Positions 61,885 through 64,000 of a DNA stretch of 64,000 bases are shown here, piece by piece. The translations under genes were made by a program, and so were the position numbers. This stretch comes from UBA10649 sp965278965. Its GTDB lineage: Bacteria; Actinomycetota; Actinomycetes; S36-B12. The notes under the pieces are model-generated. The model was not told the DNA's origin, ran no database searches, and worked only from the letters and a program-made list of their open reading frames with translations. The stretch spans positions 2,542,001 through 2,606,000 of the forward strand of contig OZ257127.1 in assembly GCA_965278965.1 (NCBI GenBank), given 5' to 3'. Within the stretch, counting starts at the first letter, position 1, and each line of letters opens with the position of its first letter.

Positions 61885-63317
61885 GCGCCGCGACCGACCG
61901 GCGCGCTGATGTGACCGCGCTCCTGAACGCTGACCAGGCCGCGCAGGTCGCTGCCTACGTCGACCTCCTCGACGCTGACTCGCGCGAGGTACCGGACGTC
62001 TACCGCTGGCGGAACCCGCTGCCGGGCGTCGCCCTCACCGTGCCCGTGCATCGATACACGTCGCAGGAGTTCCACGACCTCGAGGTCGAGCGGGTCTGGA
62101 AGCACGTGTGGCAGATGGCCTGTCGGGTGGAGGACATCCCGGAGCCGGGGGAGTTCGTGACGTACGACATCGCCGGCATCTCCGTGCTGGTCGTGCGCCA
62201 GCGGGATGGGTCGATCAAGGCGCACCGCAACATCTGCCGGCACCGCGGTCGCACGCTCAAGGAGCGCGACGGGCGCGCCGACAGCTTCCAGTGCCCGTTC
62301 CACGGCATCACGTGGGACCTCGACGGGTCGTTGAAGCACATGCCCTGCCGCTGGGACTTCCCGCAGGTCGACGGGGACTGGCCACTGATCGACGTCCGGG
62401 TCGACACCTGGGGCGGCTTCGTGTTCATCAACCTCGATCCGGGGGCAGGGCCGCTCGCGGAGTTCCTCGGAGACCTGCCGTCGCACTTCGAGAGGTGGCC
62501 GCTGGAGCGCCGGTACAAGCAGGTCCACGTCGGCAAGGTGCTGCGCTGCAACTGGAAGCTCGCGCAGGAGGCGTTCATGGAGTCGTGGCATGTCGTCGCG
62601 ACGCACGCCCAGCTCCTGCCCGGCCTCGGCGACACGATCAGCACATACGACGCCTGGGGGAACTTCTCGCGGGCGCTCACGCCCAACGGCGTGCCGAGCC
62701 CGCACCTCGCGTGGCAGCCGACCGAGCAGCAGATGATGGATGCCATCACCGACCGGAGCCTGGACGAGCCCGTGCGGCTCGAGGTCCCCGACGGCGAGAC
62801 GGCGCGGTTCGCCCTCGCCGACTCGCGGCGCCGCCATCTTGAGCACGATCTCGGCGCGGCGGCCCAGGCCCTGTCCGACGCCGAGATGTGCGACAGCATG
62901 CCGTACACGCTCTTCCCGAACCTGCATCCGTGGGGCTCGTACAACCGCACGTGCTACCGGTTCCGTCCGTACGGCGGCCGCCACGACATGAGCATCTTCG
63001 AGTGCATGATCCTCAGCCCGTTCGACGGCGACGTCCCCCCGCGGGGCGCGCCCCTGCAGATGGTCGAGCCCGACACGTCCTGGACGACGGTCCCCGAGCT
63101 CGGGCTCCTCGGCCGCGTGTTCGACCAGGACGACGCGAACCTTCCCTTCGTTCAGGCCGGCCTCGAGTCGGGCTCACTGGACCACGTCACGTTCGCGGAA
63201 TATCAGGAGACGAAGATCCGGCACTTCCACCTCCTGCTGGAGCAGTGGGTCGCCGGCGGGTCGTCGGACAAAGTCCCCGTCTCGGGGGCCGAGTATCAGG
63301 ACACGACGAATAGTTAG
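61881..63317 (+). CDS. Rieske non-heme iron aromatic ring-hydroxylating oxygenase, alpha subunit
   Basis: The GTG at 61881 gives 478 aa; the open frame before it is not conserved. Residues 119-141 hold the Rieske ligands Cys119, His121, Cys138 and His141 (CRH, CPFH). The catalytic domain has NWKLAQEAFMESWHVVATHAQL with iron ligands His237 and His242. Family members add O2 to aromatic or related rings using electrons from a reductase and ferredoxin, which are not in the visible part. The enzyme is coupled to the 77-aa protein upstream. Confidence 0.93.
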   Translation: MSAATDRRADVTALLNADQAAQVAAYVDLLDADSREVPDVYRWRNPLPGVALTVPVHRYTSQEFHDLEVERVWKHVWQMACRVEDIPEPGEFVTYDIAGISVLVVRQRDGSIKAHRNICRHRGRTLKERDGRADSFQCPFHGITWDLDGSLKHMPCRWDFPQVDGDWPLIDVRVDTWGGFVFINLDPGAGPLAEFLGDLPSHFERWPLERRYKQVHVGKVLRCNWKLAQEAFMESWHVVATHAQLLPGLGDTISTYDAWGNFSRALTPNGVPSPHLAWQPTEQQMMDAITDRSLDEPVRLEVPDGETARFALADSRRRHLEHDLGAAAQALSDAEMCDSMPYTLFPNLHPWGSYNRTCYRFRPYGGRHDMSIFECMILSPFDGDVPPRGAPLQMVEPDTSWTTVPELGLLGRVFDQDDANLPFVQAGLESGSLDHVTFAEYQETKIRHFHLLLEQWVAGGSSDKVPVSGAEYQDTTNS

Positions 63318-63360
63318 TTCCTCCTGCTCGCGCGACCGGACGTGTCATAACCTTCGCCGC

Positions 63361-64000
63361 ATGACGCAGACCAACGATGCCGGGACCGTGAGCGACGACT
63401 GGTGCATCGACACCGCGCTGAACGAGCGGTTCCCCGTGTACACCCGTTTCAACGCCAACGACGTGCTTCCCGAGCCGATCACTCCGCTGGGCGCTGACCT
63501 GGTGTGGATCCCGCACATCCTCCCGGGGTTCTCCAACGCGTACGCGGAGCTCGGGGCGATCTCGGTCGCCGAGGCGAACAGCGACCCGGGGGCTCCGCCG
63601 GCTGCTGCGTTCCGCTACGGCCACATGTACGTCAACGTGACCACCGCACGGCTCATCGGCATCCGCTCGGGACTGGGCTGGGAGCCGATCGACGCATCGT
63701 TCTTCGGCAGCCACCCCGACGCGCCGCCGCACGAGCCGCACCCGGACGACGACGACCCCGTGGTCAAGGAGAAGCTCGCGGCGCGGACGCAGTGGACCCT
63801 GACGACGTCCACGTTCCCCGAGCTCGAGGAGGACACCCGCATCGCCGACCGGCTGCGCGCGCAGCGGCCGGACTTCGAGGAGATGTCGAACGCGGCTCTC
63901 GTCGCCTACGCCCGCAGCCTGCCCCCCTACGAGCGCCTCACATGGCGCGGCGAGCTCATCGGCGGCGGCCAGGCGGCAGTCGGCCCCGCGGTGATCGGGT
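63361..64000 (+). CDS. PEP-utilising enzyme-like protein (C-terminus beyond window)
   Basis: From the ATG at 63361 the frame stays open to the window end (213 codons). The start (DDWCIDTALNERFPVYTRFN, then NDVLPEPITPLGADLVW) resembles the N-terminal part of PEP-utilising/pyruvate phosphate dikinase-like proteins that often neighbour catabolic oxygenases in actinomycetes. The swivelling His domain would lie outside the window, so this is tentative. ATG follows TAACCT in a leaderless style. Confidence 0.55.
   Translation, partial: MTQTNDAGTVSDDWCIDTALNERFPVYTRFNANDVLPEPITPLGADLVWIPHILPGFSNAYAELGAISVAEANSDPGAPPAAAFRYGHMYVNVTTARLIGIRSGLGWEPIDASFFGSHPDAPPHEPHPDDDDPVVKEKLAARTQWTLTTSTFPELEEDTRIADRLRAQRPDFEEMSNAALVAYARSLPPYERLTWRGELIGGGQAAVGPAVIG

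Overview
The window is GC-rich, densely packed bacterial chromosome from an actinomycete, most likely of a Micrococcales type. The evidence is the mycothiol deacetylase MshB, a DUF3117 protein, a GAF-ANTAR protein, the tetrahydrodipicolinate succinylase DapD, the fdxA-dapC pair, the TatB/Mrp/DUF1003/CBS block, many GTG starts, ATGA/GTGA stop-start overlaps, and several starts that follow a TAnnnT box directly, as leaderless genes do. The genus cannot be named from the sequence. I see no rRNA, tRNA, CRISPR array, prophage or classical insertion sequence.

Layout. 1-5.6 kb: a DUF4386 membrane protein (cut by the window edge), a small protein, a MalT-like LuxR regulator, a GAF-ANTAR protein and a secreted protein. 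5.6-8.8 kb: a DHFR-like reductase, a membrane protein divergent from a membrane-embedded LuxR regulator, a DUF4287 protein and an HNH protein. 8.8-13.5 kb: oleA-oleBC-oleD, a head-to-head hydrocarbon (long-chain olefin) operon. 13.7-23.5 kb: small enzymes, a large BTAD/AfsR-like ATPase, a DrrAB-type exporter, a NUDIX-DUF1707 fusion and secreted/membrane proteins. 23.6-31.8 kb: typA and a complete dipeptide/oligopeptide ABC importer. 33-41.3 kb: an S9 peptidase, mshB, a VanW protein, fdxA-dapC and citrate synthase. 42.6-49.8 kb: a CPA2 antiporter with a universal stress protein, dapD/dapE, YceI, LOG, DivIVA-like and DUF3117 proteins and an O-methyltransferase. 49.9-54.7 kb: an HtrA-like protease, tatB, Mrp, DUF1003 and an MgtE_N/CBS protein. 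54.7-60.4 kb: a DMT exporter and an FGGY kinase/GlpA/GlpB/HAD operon. 61-64 kb: a VOC protein and a Rieske oxygenase cluster that runs off the end.

How genes work together: dapC, dapD and dapE are three succinylase-branch steps of lysine/diaminopimelate synthesis. OleA, OleBC and OleD cover the whole route from two acyl-CoAs to an alkene. The five dpp genes form a full peptide importer. The kinase, two FAD subunits and phosphatase at 55.7-60.4 kb look like one glycerol- or polyol-phosphate pathway.

The most unusual structure is a set of dispersed palindromes. A 55-bp family (five copies, all exactly 55 bp: 20-nt arms, 15-nt loop, outer arm GACCTTGAGGTT) and an unrelated 53-54-bp family (three copies, each with a TCCCGCTTTGCGGGA-type head hairpin) lie only in intergenic gaps. 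In both families two copies bracket a gene for the same protein type: an AbiEi-like N-terminal domain joined to a DUF559/Vsr-like nuclease domain (31.9-32.9 kb and 41.4-42.4 kb). The remaining copies stand alone near other genes. This resembles REP palindromes and their RAYT transposases, but with a nuclease of a different fold, and it is the best candidate here for an undescribed system. Other single-copy palindromes occur at 13.56, 18.92 and 51.58 kb.
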